From a virus: a DNA stretch of 59,901 bases. The translations under genes were made by a program, and so were the position numbers. Shown here in pieces: positions 14,764 through 24,100 of the stretch. The number at the start of each line of letters is the position of its first letter. The stretch's first letter is position 1. The DNA lies in IMG/VR virus record IMGVR_UViG_3300027833_000053, positions 1-59,901 of that record; one strand, 5' to 3'. Under the pieces are notes generated by a model. That model was given only the letters and a program-made list of their open reading frames with translations, had not been told where the DNA came from and made no database searches.

Positions 14764-16592
14764 TATAATTTAACTATTGTTTTGTTGAAAATTAATTCAT
14801 CAAATCTTATTAATAGGTGATACATACCTTTTGGCAAGTCTAAAACATTAATATTTTTATGTCTGTTTACTAAAATTCCTTTTATATCGTATACATCAAC
14901 GTCTACAAAGTTATTAAAATTAATAGTATTCATGGTTGGATTTGGATAAGGATTTATTCCAAGTCTGTTGTAAGTTTCAACGCTTACTGGCCCTGTCCAC
15001 CCGTCTACGCAGTATTCGTAAAGTCCATCACAACCATCGTCCCAGGTTGAATTGCAACAATATGGGTCTACTTGGATAACCCAGCTAAAACATTCATTAG
15101 GAATATAGTATACATCACCAACACTACAGCCAGCAGAGTAATAGCAACTACTGTCTGATATGTTAGCTTCGACATTATAATTAATAGCAGTCGCATCTGT
15201 GCAGCCAGACAAAGGATAAATACAAGACCCATTATCAGAGTTTGCGTTATCGTTATAATTAATTGCTGTGCTGTCTGTACATCCATAATAATATTCTATA
15301 CAACTTCCGTTGTCTGTATTACAAGTATCGCAATAGTTAAATGCCGCAGGGTCTATGCAGCCATACAACAAAGGTATGCAGCTTTCGTCATCTACATTAG
15401 CGTTTGGGTTATAATTAAATGCTAATTGATTCATACATCCTAAAACTACATCAACACAAGAACCATCTAATTCAGTGTTTGCTTCAGGGTTATAATTCAA
15501 GGCTGCTTCATCCATGCAACCTAGAACTACGAGCGTTTCACAGGTCTCGTTATCAAAGTCAGCGTCTTCGTTATATTCTAGGTATATTGGATTAGTACAC
15601 CCAGCAACGTAGTAGCAACTTCCGTCATCTGTATTAACACCTTCGTTATAATTTAAGGCTGTACTATCAACACAGCCAAATAGTTTTTCTATGCAACTAC
15701 TACCACAATAAGGCATACCAAGCTTAGGTTGAAAGGGTATAAGTGGATTAGCGAATCCTCCTGGTTCATTTATTGTTAAATGTTCTTCTGAATATAAACT
15801 ATATCCACATTGTACGGAAGTAAATTGAGATTGATTCGTTGTAAAGAACTTAGCTTCTACTGGCTCTAGTGTGCTTAAAACAAAGGTAAACGTAGTATCA
15901 AAACTATCTTCTAGTGTAAACTCTCCTATAAAATTAGCACCCTGAATTATTTGTAAATAAGCTCCAGCCCAACCGTTACCAGCTAAATCTGTTAATTCTA
16001 AAGTGTGAGTACAACTATCAGTTAATATATCTGTGTTTGCTTCTTCATTATAATTGTATGCCTCTTCATCTGTGCAGCCAAATACTTTAGGTGTAACACA
16101 CATTCCTGTGTCAACTGTTGCTATTGGTAAAAACTCTACAAAGTTATTATCCATGCAACCATATATAGGCGGTGGTGGAGCGCAATCTTCTACTGTAAAC
16201 CCGTGGTATGCGTACGTACCAAAGTTAGCTGAATCCATTTCAACTATAGTATCATTACATCTTAGTAAATAATATGAACCATCTTGCCCTCCCCATAGAC
16301 TTCCCTGCATCCCATCTCCATAGGTGTCGTATATGTCAAAGTAGTAATCACCATTAGGAATGCAAAGTTGTGTTACCTGAGGTGAATAATTTATTATATC
16401 AGTATAAGGCCCTCCTGTAGCTATGGTGTCTTCATAGGCGTTAGTAATAGCCCAAGATGTTTCTTGTGGGTATTGGTCAGGATTAATAACTACATTTAAG
16501 TAAGTTCCGTTGGGACATTGTGCAAACGCTGTAGATAGCGTAAAAACAAGTAGCATTATAAATGCGTATAGAAATTTTGTAAATGAGTTCAT
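14763..16592 (-). CDS. T9SS-exported cysteine-repeat surface protein
   Basis: A 609-residue protein. Residues 1-24 are a signal peptide ending TAFA before Gln-Cys. Residues 25-140 resemble Bacteroidota extracellular beta-sandwich modules (ETSWAITNAYEDTIATGGPY; DIYDTYGDGMQGS). From about 145 to 481 there are nine repeats of the type GC-x-D-x(2)-A-x-NYN-x(2)-A-N-x-D-x-GSC, interrupted after the second by another beta domain. A Cys-rich part (DPYCC...WDDGC) follows. Residues 546-609 form a T9SS type A sorting domain: NPYPNPT, DVYDIKG, LPKGMYHLL and a terminal KTIVKL. It should cross the inner membrane by Sec and the outer membrane by the host T9SS, and end on the cell surface. It is expressed with late genes, between an exported thioredoxin-fold protein and basic microproteins. 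Role unknown; surface masking or adhesion is inference. Confidence 0.88.
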   Translation of the reverse strand: MNSFTKFLYAFIMLLVFTLSTAFAQCPNGTYLNVVINPDQYPQETSWAITNAYEDTIATGGPYTDIINYSPQVTQLCIPNGDYYFDIYDTYGDGMQGSLWGGQDGSYYLLRCNDTIVEMDSANFGTYAYHGFTVEDCAPPPPIYGCMDNNFVEFLPIATVDTGMCVTPKVFGCTDEEAYNYNEEANTDILTDSCTHTLELTDLAGNGWAGAYLQIIQGANFIGEFTLEDSFDTTFTFVLSTLEPVEAKFFTTNQSQFTSVQCGYSLYSEEHLTINEPGGFANPLIPFQPKLGMPYCGSSCIEKLFGCVDSTALNYNEGVNTDDGSCYYVAGCTNPIYLEYNEDADFDNETCETLVVLGCMDEAALNYNPEANTELDGSCVDVVLGCMNQLAFNYNPNANVDDESCIPLLYGCIDPAAFNYCDTCNTDNGSCIEYYYGCTDSTAINYNDNANSDNGSCIYPLSGCTDATAINYNVEANISDSSCYYSAGCSVGDVYYIPNECFSWVIQVDPYCCNSTWDDGCDGLYEYCVDGWTGPVSVETYNRLGINPYPNPTMNTINFNNFVDVDVYDIKGILVNRHKNINVLDLPKGMYHLLIRFDELIFNKTIVKL

Positions 16593-16942
16593 TAGAATTT
16601 GCTTATTATTAATTCGTCAATGTATTCTTGTACTTCTTTTCTTGTAGCAACCATTTTAAAACTTATGTCTGCTTGAAAACGTTTTACTTCTTCACCATCA
16701 TCAAACACTACTATTGTAGGAACAACAGCTATTTCGTATTTAGTTTGATTATCATTTTGCTCTATCAAAAGTGTTTGTCTATCACATTCCTTTAATTTTG
16801 AGAACCAAGCTACATTGTTTACTGAGTTGAAGCCAGCATTAAAATGTATTATTTCTATTTGAGAAAAAGCTTTACTACAGCTTAGTAATAGTAATAAAAC
16901 TAACAAGTATATAGTAAAAAGATTTCTTTGAGCTTTAAACAT
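16592..16942 (-). CDS. Exported thioredoxin-fold protein lacking the CxxC site
   Basis: A 116-residue protein with a strong signal peptide (YLLVLLLLLSCSKAFSQ). Cleavage by signal peptidase I after AFS would leave Gln first; LLSC could instead act as a lipobox. The mature part reads like thioredoxin: a strand IEIIHFNAGF, a helix with AWFSKL, then VVPTIVVFDDGEEVKRF with the cis-Pro VPT and the DG turn, and a C-terminal helix. The position of the redox CxxC is occupied by FNSVNN, so it is not expected to be an oxidoreductase. It may be a chaperone or binding protein in the periplasm. Junctions on both sides are TAATG-like overlaps. Confidence 0.7.
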   Translation of the reverse strand: MFKAQRNLFTIYLLVLLLLLSCSKAFSQIEIIHFNAGFNSVNNVAWFSKLKECDRQTLLIEQNDNQTKYEIAVVPTIVVFDDGEEVKRFQADISFKMVATRKEVQEYIDELIISKF

Positions 16943-17223
16943 TATCTTCCGTCTAGTTTATCTTCTATTCTTTGTATAGCTTCTTTAAGCTCTTTCACAT
17001 CTTCTTGTGTGGTCATAATTGTTTGACGAACAAGTTGGTCTTTCATGTCAAATTCCATGCGAGTAATTTCTGCTGGTGTAGGAGTTGGTAACTCTTTAGC
17101 TTCAGCTATGTCTGCTTGTAGTGTAAACCACATTCCAATAAGGGTTGCCATTGCAAAACCTATTCCCAATAAAGTTTTTATACTTACGTTGAACCCTGTT
17201 TCTTCGTTAAGTTCTTTTGCCAT
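16942..17223 (-). CDS. Single-span membrane protein with coiled-coil tail, possible lysis accessory
   Basis: A 93-residue protein with a cytosolic start, one hydrophobic segment at residues 17-35 (LLGIGFAMATLIGMWFTLQA), a Pro-rich hinge (ELPTPTPAE) and a long charged coiled coil (EDVKELKEAIQRIEDKL). This is the layout of inner-membrane spanin subunits and some antiholins. Together with the holin-like gene downstream it may take part in lysis. The exported protein next to it lacks o-spanin features, so spanin identity is only a possibility. Confidence 0.6.
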   Translation of the reverse strand: MAKELNEETGFNVSIKTLLGIGFAMATLIGMWFTLQADIAEAKELPTPTPAEITRMEFDMKDQLVRQTIMTTQEDVKELKEAIQRIEDKLDGR

Positions 17224-17224
17224 T

Positions 17225-18262
17225 TTAAAATATTCTATAATTTATACCAAATTTAAAGTCGTACCACTCTCTGTTCCAATACTTGTTGTACTTGCCTTCT
17301 ATAAAACAACCAACGTTTCTGTTTAAGTTGTATCCAAAGATTAATCCTCCTGAGTAATCATACCATTGCTCTCCATCGTTAAAGTTGTGATATGAATATT
17401 GACCTCCACCATCATAGTGGTAAGGCATTAGGTTACCCCAAGAGTGTAACCAAAAATTCTTTTTGTAATGATAAAAGTCAAACCCTACCACCAAAGAGTA
17501 TTGCCATTGATTATCTAACTCATTCTTTTTCTTTTCTACGTAATCATTTAGCATTTCAGGTATAACTACTTGATTCCATATAGTTGCGTTCTCCGCCACT
17601 AAATTACCATTTGGGTCTCTATATTCAGATTCGTATACATCTACGCTGTAACCCTCTTCAATCGCCAGACAAGTATAGTGCAACTGTCCTGAAGCTATTA
17701 ACCATTCTTCTAATGGGTCATATCCATAAGGTTCTGCTAGTCTTTGTACAGCTCCTACGTTAAATGATAATTTCTTTTTACCGTTTAATCTTAATCTCTG
17801 TGTAGACTCAAAATATTCTATGTCAGCAAAACCTTCTTTTATATATGCAACCTTAGTCATCCATACTGGCTTTACATATCTAATAAAATGTTGTTGGTCT
17901 AAATACTCTATTCCTTCTTGTCTTCTATAATCTACTTCAAATAGATATTCAAAAGGAGATAGTCCAATAGTAGCAGCATCTCCATAAGCAGCTTCTGTAC
18001 CATCTTTAAATGTTCTTCTGTCTTCGTAGCCAAATCTTTTTATTTTACGAATACCCATAGTTAAAGAGTAATCGAAAGGTGTTATTATTGTGTCTGTAGA
18101 AAGAAAGCTATTGTTTACCGAGTAAATGTTTTCGTTAGCTAAAGAAGTTCCACCGTTAGCTGCTATGTAAAAAGTAGAAAATTTAAAAGGTTTTTTAAGT
18201 TGTGCGTCTGCTATATTTGCAAAAAACGCTAAAAATAAAAATATAAAAATTCTTAATTTCAT
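17225..18262 (-). CDS. Outer-membrane beta-barrel-like protein with signal peptide
   Basis: A 345-residue protein. Residues 1-20 are a signal peptide (FIFLFLAFFANIADA before Gln). The mature part is rich in Tyr, Trp, Phe and Gly with alternating hydrophobic patterns (FSTFYIAANGGTS, WQYSLVVGFDFYHY, YDYSGGLIFGYNL, CFIEGKYNKYWN) and ends in FKFGINYRIF, an outer-membrane protein terminal strand with C-terminal Phe. It should insert into the host outer membrane by the BAM machinery. Phage-encoded barrels could alter receptors, block superinfection or help lysis. It shares a TAATG junction with the upstream small gene and is in the unit started by the box at 18536. Confidence 0.75.
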   Translation of the reverse strand: MKLRIFIFLFLAFFANIADAQLKKPFKFSTFYIAANGGTSLANENIYSVNNSFLSTDTIITPFDYSLTMGIRKIKRFGYEDRRTFKDGTEAAYGDAATIGLSPFEYLFEVDYRRQEGIEYLDQQHFIRYVKPVWMTKVAYIKEGFADIEYFESTQRLRLNGKKKLSFNVGAVQRLAEPYGYDPLEEWLIASGQLHYTCLAIEEGYSVDVYESEYRDPNGNLVAENATIWNQVVIPEMLNDYVEKKKNELDNQWQYSLVVGFDFYHYKKNFWLHSWGNLMPYHYDGGGQYSYHNFNDGEQWYDYSGGLIFGYNLNRNVGCFIEGKYNKYWNREWYDFKFGINYRIF

Positions 18263-18531
18263 TATTTCACGGTGTATGTTATGTCAAGTTTGTCTGCTGC
18301 TCCTGCTGAAATTGTAATTTTATTTGTGTCTGCAATAATTGGGCTGTCTAAAACTAAAGTTACGCTAGGAGGTATAACAATACCTTCATAAACGTAAACT
18401 TCATCTATCTTTAGGTTGAACGCTTGGTCTGCTGTAGACGTGTTTGATACGTAAACAGAAAACAACTCTTCACCGTCTCTTAAAGTAGTGTCAGTAGTTT
18501 GAAGATTTTTTATAACGTATGTCTTATACAT
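18262..18531 (-). CDS. Small beta-rich late protein
   Basis: An 89-residue protein of beta strands (YVIKNLQTTDTTL, ELFSVYVSNTS, KIDEVYVYEGIVI, KITISAGAADKLDITYTVK), similar in style to the small beta-rich late proteins at 12.2-12.9 kb and likely a virion accessory or fibre-tip protein. It is the first gene after a promoter box 4 bases before its ATG and starts the transcription unit that contains the exported proteins. Confidence 0.58.
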   Translation of the reverse strand: MYKTYVIKNLQTTDTTLRDGEELFSVYVSNTSTADQAFNLKIDEVYVYEGIVIPPSVTLVLDSPIIADTNKITISAGAADKLDITYTVK

Positions 18532-18535
18532 ATTG

Positions 18536-18543
18536 CAAAGATA
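18536..18543 (-). promoter_or_regulatory. Bacteroidota-type -7 promoter box (TATCTTTG)
   Basis: TATCTTTGCA on the minus strand, 4 bases before the ATG at 18531. It should drive the unit from the small beta-rich gene through the barrel, thioredoxin-fold, T9SS, microprotein, holin and DUF5675 genes. No upstream TTG at the usual -33 position. Confidence 0.65.
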
Positions 18544-18552
18544 ATAAAGTTA

Positions 18553-19275
18553 TTATGTAGTTTGGTCTATTTTAAATATAACAGTAACAAACCAGTTTTT
18601 ATTTCCTCTTGGAACTCCAGGCAAGTCCATAGACATCAATAGTCTGTCTCCTTTGCTAAATGCCGAAGCAGAAGAAAATGTTACTTCCATAAAGTTTTCT
18701 GCTGCTGTAGTTGTTACTGTTTCTGTTTCTAAGTCATTCACCCTTGAGCTGTTATTTGTAGCTCTTTTAGACTTAACAGTAAGAGTAACTCCAGCGCCTC
18801 TTTCCAACAAGCTTTGATTACTTCTAAATATAGCCTTGTGAAACTGACCGTCAAATGGAGCTATAAATTGATTTCTTCTGTTTGAGCTTGCAGTGCTTTC
18901 TGTTTCTCCGTCAGAAAAAGGAACATAAGACTCTGTGTTTATGTCTCCATAAAAGTTACAGATAACTGGTATGAATATATACTGAGCGTCTCTTTTAGCT
19001 GTGTTAGCTGTTATAGCGTTAGATTGACTAGTTGTTATGCTTGTTATTTCAGAAGAAACAAATCTTCTTAACTCCTCTATGTCTTCTGCAACTTGTTGTA
19101 CTGCATATAAGGCTGGAGCTAAGTTTTCAAACATACCTTGGTCTAGTATATGCTCACCATTATCAAACTTATTTTTAATTTCAGTTTCTTTAGACGTGTC
19201 TATAGTTTTAGCATTCCTATCGCCTCCAGTTCTTTTATTAAATATATCTTGTGATTTCCTGTTTGCTAGAGCCAT
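18553..19275 (-). CDS. Tail fibre-like protein with C-terminal beta domain
   Basis: I place the start at the ATG at 19275, one base after the previous stop; a TTG at 19299 would add 8 residues. The 240-residue product has a coiled-coil N-terminal half (YAVQQVAEDIEELRRFVSSEITSI) and a C-terminal beta sandwich (ICNFYGDINTESYVPFSDGE...FIAPFDGQFHKAIFRSNQSL) that resembles the end domain of the adjacent fibre protein. Trimeric fibre or adsorption role is inferred. Confidence 0.65.
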   Translation of the reverse strand: MALANRKSQDIFNKRTGGDRNAKTIDTSKETEIKNKFDNGEHILDQGMFENLAPALYAVQQVAEDIEELRRFVSSEITSITTSQSNAITANTAKRDAQYIFIPVICNFYGDINTESYVPFSDGETESTASSNRRNQFIAPFDGQFHKAIFRSNQSLLERGAGVTLTVKSKRATNNSSRVNDLETETVTTTAAENFMEVTFSSASAFSKGDRLLMSMDLPGVPRGNKNWFVTVIFKIDQTT

Positions 19276-19276
19276 A

Positions 19277-20158
19277 TTATATTGTGTATTCCCAAACAAT
19301 AACTGCCTGGATGTTAGCTGTTCCTGATGCTGATTTAATTAAAGAAACATTTACTACGTCTCCTGCTCCAAATGTTGCGGAGCTAAATGCTGTAGACACT
19401 GATGTTTCTGCCGTGTTTAAGTTTACATTAGTAACTTCTTCTACTGCTGTTCCAAAGTTTAAGTCTGTATTTGCAATTTTGTGAAACTGAAGCTTACAAG
19501 CTGTTCCAATAGCCGCACTAGGCCTTATAATTACTTTTACAATTTTTCCAGCATAAGGAGCTATTGTTCTTGTATAGTATTGACTTGTGCTGCTTGCCTC
19601 ATTTAAGTTGTTGTATGGAAAAAAGAAATCATTTGTTGTGCTTGAGCTGTTCATAAAAAAATGATGATGACTCAAGTTTATGTGCTTTGTTACTGTAGCT
19701 GAGTTACCGTTAATGCTACCAGATATTATTTCATTAAAAGTTTTAGCACCTGTAAATGTTTGTGTCGTGCTTAGGTGTGCCGTGTCAGCGTCTAAGTTTG
19801 CACTAGGCAACACTCCAGTAACTTCTGAAGTTAAGTTTACGCCTCCGTCTTTTATTGTTATAGCTCCTGAAGACGCAGCAAAATTGTCTGAACTGAAGCT
19901 TGCTGCTCCTTTAACAGAAGTGCTTGCGTCTGCTAAATTTATAGTAGCCGCACCAGACGTTGCACCGCCAGAAAGGTTTGTACCAGCAACAACAGAAGTT
20001 ATGTCTCCAGAAGCAACATTTGCTTTAACTATTTTATTATTAGAATCTAAACCAAGGTTGCCTCCACTAGCAATAGTGCCGCTGCTTACGTCTTCTAAAT
20101 ATACATCGTTTCTAAATCGAGATATTAAATCCCATATATGTTGTCCTATCCACTTCAT
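19277..20158 (-). CDS. Tail fibre protein
   Basis: A 293-residue protein. The N-terminus MKWIGQHIWDLISRFRNDVYLE is a recurring attachment sequence of marine phage fibre proteins. Residues 25-150 are low-complexity Ser/Ala/Gly/Thr beta repeats (TNLSGGATSGAATINLADAS; GVLPSANLDADTAHLSTTQTF) of fibre-shaft type. Residues 175-293 form a terminal beta domain (FFFPYNN, TIAPYAGKIVKVIIRPSA). It probably binds the host surface. Neighbours are a LamG lectin and another fibre-like protein. Confidence 0.8.
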   Translation of the reverse strand: MKWIGQHIWDLISRFRNDVYLEDVSSGTIASGGNLGLDSNNKIVKANVASGDITSVVAGTNLSGGATSGAATINLADASTSVKGAASFSSDNFAASSGAITIKDGGVNLTSEVTGVLPSANLDADTAHLSTTQTFTGAKTFNEIISGSINGNSATVTKHINLSHHHFFMNSSSTTNDFFFPYNNLNEASSTSQYYTRTIAPYAGKIVKVIIRPSAAIGTACKLQFHKIANTDLNFGTAVEEVTNVNLNTAETSVSTAFSSATFGAGDVVNVSLIKSASGTANIQAVIVWEYTI

Positions 20159-20159
20159 T

Positions 20160-20867
20160 TTATAATTTGTTTAAAGCAAAGTTAATAACATTTTCTCTTT
20201 CTTCTGCAGAAATAACTTCATTAAATAGATAGACTTCATTAATAAATCCATCATATTTAACATTGCTTAGTTCACCAGAACCTATTTGATTTATTCTTAA
20301 ATCGTACTGTGGGTTTGAAGTTAAGTCTCCAACTTCTGTTGTGTCAAAGTAAAACAAAACATTACCGCTTGTGTCTCTAGTTATAGTTAAAATAAAATCT
20401 CCCGTTGGGTATGGAATGCTTAAATTGTTTTCATCATAATTGTTTCCCTCAAGCCTTAAGTTTATTCTTTTGTTTCCAGCACCCCTATATAATTTTACTA
20501 AATCATTTAAGCCTCTACCAATAAGACCTTCGTTTGTAAGGCTTACTGCTTCGTTAAGATTAATAGACATAATTAAAGTAAAGTCAGTTACATCTATTTG
20601 TGTAGCGTAATTTAGCTGTCCATTAATAGATTGATTGTTAAAGTTAAGTTTTCCACTTTCTTCTACTGGAAAAAAACTTTTGTTTGATTGTGACAAATTA
20701 TAATTACTTGATAAGCTTGAGTGATTAGGCCAAGCATTTACTTCACTGCCAGAACTATAAGTCCAAGTTTGATATTCATTATATATAACCAAAGAGTTTA
20801 TATCTAATACGTTAAAAGGCTTAGATAATTTATATGGTTTAGCCAAACTAAGTCCTAATCCTAACAT
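20160..20867 (-). CDS. LamG/concanavalin A-like lectin-fold tail protein
   Basis: A 235-residue protein. After a short N-terminal part (LAKPYKLSKPFN) the sequence follows the LamG/jelly-roll pattern: W-x-N (VNAWPNHSS), FTLIMSINLNE, GDFILTITRDTSGNVLFYFD and KYDGFINEVYLFNEVISAEERENV, the usual last strand and helix of these modules. Such domains bind glycans; here it likely recognises surface polysaccharide or glycoprotein as part of the tail. It overlaps the start region of the fibre operon by 7 bases at its own 5' end. Confidence 0.78.
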   Translation of the reverse strand: MLGLGLSLAKPYKLSKPFNVLDINSLVIYNEYQTWTYSSGSEVNAWPNHSSLSSNYNLSQSNKSFFPVEESGKLNFNNQSINGQLNYATQIDVTDFTLIMSINLNEAVSLTNEGLIGRGLNDLVKLYRGAGNKRINLRLEGNNYDENNLSIPYPTGDFILTITRDTSGNVLFYFDTTEVGDLTSNPQYDLRINQIGSGELSNVKYDGFINEVYLFNEVISAEERENVINFALNKL

Positions 20868-21136
20868 GGTATTTTTTCATATAGTATTGCAACCTCTCCA
20901 CTGTTAAGTCTAATAGAGGCTACGTCTATGTATATTATTGTCCCAGCAAGATATTTAATTGTTCCGTACTCTACACTTGGCTCAAGGTGGGTCGTTAAGT
21001 AAACAGGAGTGCAGTCAGTAATAAATTGTACAGCAACATAAGTTCCAGCGCTTACGCTTGGAAGAGAAGAGCCAGACAAAAACTTTGTGCCTTGTCTAGC
21101 AAATGATTGATTATGGTGGTCATTAATATTAGCCAT
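20861..21136 (-). CDS. Small beta-rich tail-associated protein
   Basis: A 91-residue protein, strand-rich (GTYVAVQFITDCTPVYLTT; GTIKYLAGTIIYIDVASIRL). The start MANINDHHNQSFARQG is polar. Proteins of this type occur beside phage fibres and may form small collars or chaperones. Upstream lies TAAATTTA, a near match to the promoter box ending in A rather than G. Confidence 0.55.
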   Translation of the reverse strand: MANINDHHNQSFARQGTKFLSGSSLPSVSAGTYVAVQFITDCTPVYLTTHLEPSVEYGTIKYLAGTIIYIDVASIRLNSGEVAILYEKIPC

Positions 21137-21160
21137 ATTTTTTTTGTAAATTTAATAAAA

Positions 21161-24100
21161 TTAGTCTACCATAGATTTAATATTCCAGTATGCAGAAGGA
21201 GCTAATCTATATTTATATTTATCAGTGTCGTATAGAAGCTGCGTGTCTCTACTTAACTTGTCTTTCCAATCGTCATCATCATCCCATCCAGCCATTAACG
21301 CAATAGCAAGACTTAAAAAGACTCCGTTTCTAAACTTTCTTACACCTTCTCTAACGTGCTTAGGCTGATTCTTTAGTTCTTCGTAAGTTATCTTGCCTGT
21401 CATGTAATCAGTAACTACATTCTTAACGGCTCTTACAGAACCTACTTGATACTGTCCAAGTCTATTAATTCTTTCTTTACCAAATCTTTCAGCAACTAAA
21501 GTAGGTAAGTATTTTTTAAATTGGAATAAAAGTCTGCTTGTTGCGTGCATACCAGTAAGTCTTTGGTTTGTGGTGTTGTAACCTTTACCTTGTTCTTTCT
21601 TAACCTTTTCCATTATATCAATAACTCTTTTTTCAGATATTGGACTATTAACAATTAATCCGTTTTCATCTACATTAATGTTATTGTACTCTTCGTCAGT
21701 TAGAAAACTTAAAAAAGTAGCTCCTTGTATATATTTCTCAGACTGCTCCATTGGTAACATTATTAAGTCTGCTATTTGGTCAAATGGAGTCTTTTCCTGC
21801 ATTGAATAAAAGTTTTCATACATAGACATATCAAACGACACATAGTTTCTTATAAGAGCTGCGTTCTTTTTAAAGTTTTTAGGATTTAAAAATCTTGACT
21901 CACCTTTTATAAACTGCTTCATACCACTAGCTCTCATAGCTTGATACTTTCCAATAGCTATATTTCCTAAAGGTATTCCTATATTCCAAGGGCCTAAGAC
22001 TTTAAGTGTAGTAAATAATACAAAAGCATCAGCAGCTTTACCTAATTTAGATGTTTTCTTTTTAGGGCCTTGTTTAGCTAAATACTCTTTGTATATAGTC
22101 TGAACCCACTCTTTAAGATTTGGGTTGTCTTCGTTGTATTCTAAGACACCGTCAATCATAAATCCTAAGTTTTTAAATCCCATAAAGTCATTAGAGCCAT
22201 AATTAAACATCTGTGTTCTTAATGTCTTCAATGCAATAGACTCTAAGTCATAAGACGCAAACTCTTTCATGTTTACAGACTCCTGAGCTATGTAACCACT
22301 TGTTTCATTTGTTTCTAGCAGTAAGTTGATTGCTACTCTGTCGTATTCAATAGCAGTACCATCCTCATCTACGCCAGACTTTAAAAGTTCTTCTGCTCTT
22401 TTCTTTATTTCAGAAAAATCTTTTAGGTTTTTAAACTTAGACTTAGACACGCTTTTATTTGCATATAATTCTTTCCACTCTAAAAATGTTCTTTGTACTT
22501 GTTGTCCAGAAATAGGGTCAGTAGAATACACAGGAACACTGTTTAAATGGTTCTCCATGCCTTCGCTAGTTAAATACATACCATAAAGCCCTTGTCTCAT
22601 AAACGCTTCGTTAGAGTTAATTGTGTGATAAGGTATAGAACCAGTGTATTCTTCATTACCACTAACTGTTTGCATTACCCTACTAAACTCTGTGTGAAAA
22701 GCTTTTTCGTTTTTGCTAAGAGTAGTAGTGTCTTTTTTCAAAACTATGTATTCAGAACCATCTTTATCGGTTCTCATTTCGTAAACGTTTTTGTAAATCT
22801 CTTTATTTAAGTCTCCTTTAAACCAAAGCTTTACATATTCTACAGCTCCTACTTTTTTATAAAAGTCTGCCTTCAAGCTTTTAGCAATTACCTTAATTGG
22901 TCTAGCTTGTTTAGAGTATTCTTGTGTAAACTTAAAGTACTGCTCTTCAACAGTTCTGGTCATAGCCTGAACGTCTGGGTTGTTTGTGTCTACATCATTA
23001 GACATTAGCCACTTTTTAAAGAAAGATACATCGCCTTCGTTAGCTCCTGCATATCCTTCAGGATTTAAAGCCATCTGTTCGTCTCTTGCTTTTTGTGCAA
23101 TAAGAATAGATATTTCTTTTGTTATAGCGTTCTTTCCTACTTTTTCTAAAGAGTCGTCTGTAGAAATAGCTACAGCAGTACCCATAAGCTCTTCTTTAGT
23201 AAACTTAGACATATTAGCAAGAGAAAATTCATTTGCGTTATCAAGCAAAGAGTCTATAAACTTTTTAGAGTTTTTAAGTTTTCTAAATTCTTTTTCTACT
23301 TCTTGAGATATAGTGTCGTTTTTCATTAAAGACTTTTTCAAACCTCTAGCTTCAAAGTATTCTTCTAAAGTCATGTCTTGATTAAAGCTTCTTAATGCAG
23401 AATCATTAATGACTTTTCTTCTCATAATCCTATCACCCTTTTTTTTTAATGTTTCTGCTAAAACTATTGCAGAGTCTTTACCAGGGGGAGGTGTTGGTGT
23501 AGTTTCTACTGTGTCTGCTTTTTTAATCCACTGAGATGGATTGTTATTATCAGCAATAGACTTCAAATCAATATAGTGCAATTCCTTGTTAAACATTATT
23601 GGAGCAATATCAATACCTCCTTCTATAATAGACTTAACTTTTTCAATATCAAAAACTAAATTGTCTCCCTGTCTTGTAAATAACATATCAACAATATTTT
23701 TATTGCTTGATGTTAATTTTTGATACGGTATGTTTGCAAGCTTAAAGACTCCGTTAGATTCAATAAATTTTAAAAAGTCTCGATTGGTTTGTATAGCTTC
23801 TTTTATTTCAGGAGATAAAACATCATTTCCAAAGTATACATTAGGAACAGAATAAATATTGCTTCTAGCGGCACTAAAAACATCTGCTCTACTAAGCGTA
23901 AGTCCTTTATTTATTTTTTCAGCAGTTAAGCTTTCGTTAATTTTATTAACTATAGACGTAGGCATAACAGACAACAATGAGTTATCATTAATAAGCCTAC
24001 CTTTTTTTCCTGTTTTGCTTGGCTGGTTATATTTATAAACAAGTAAAGCTTCTGCAAAACTCATTCCCATTATTTCTATATCCTTAGACTCAATTTCAAA

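Noticed and set aside
16592-17223. Gene pair as inner and outer spanins
   Set aside because: The 93-residue protein fits an i-spanin, but its neighbour is a thioredoxin fold, not a short Pro-rich lipoprotein; kept only as a possibility for the first.
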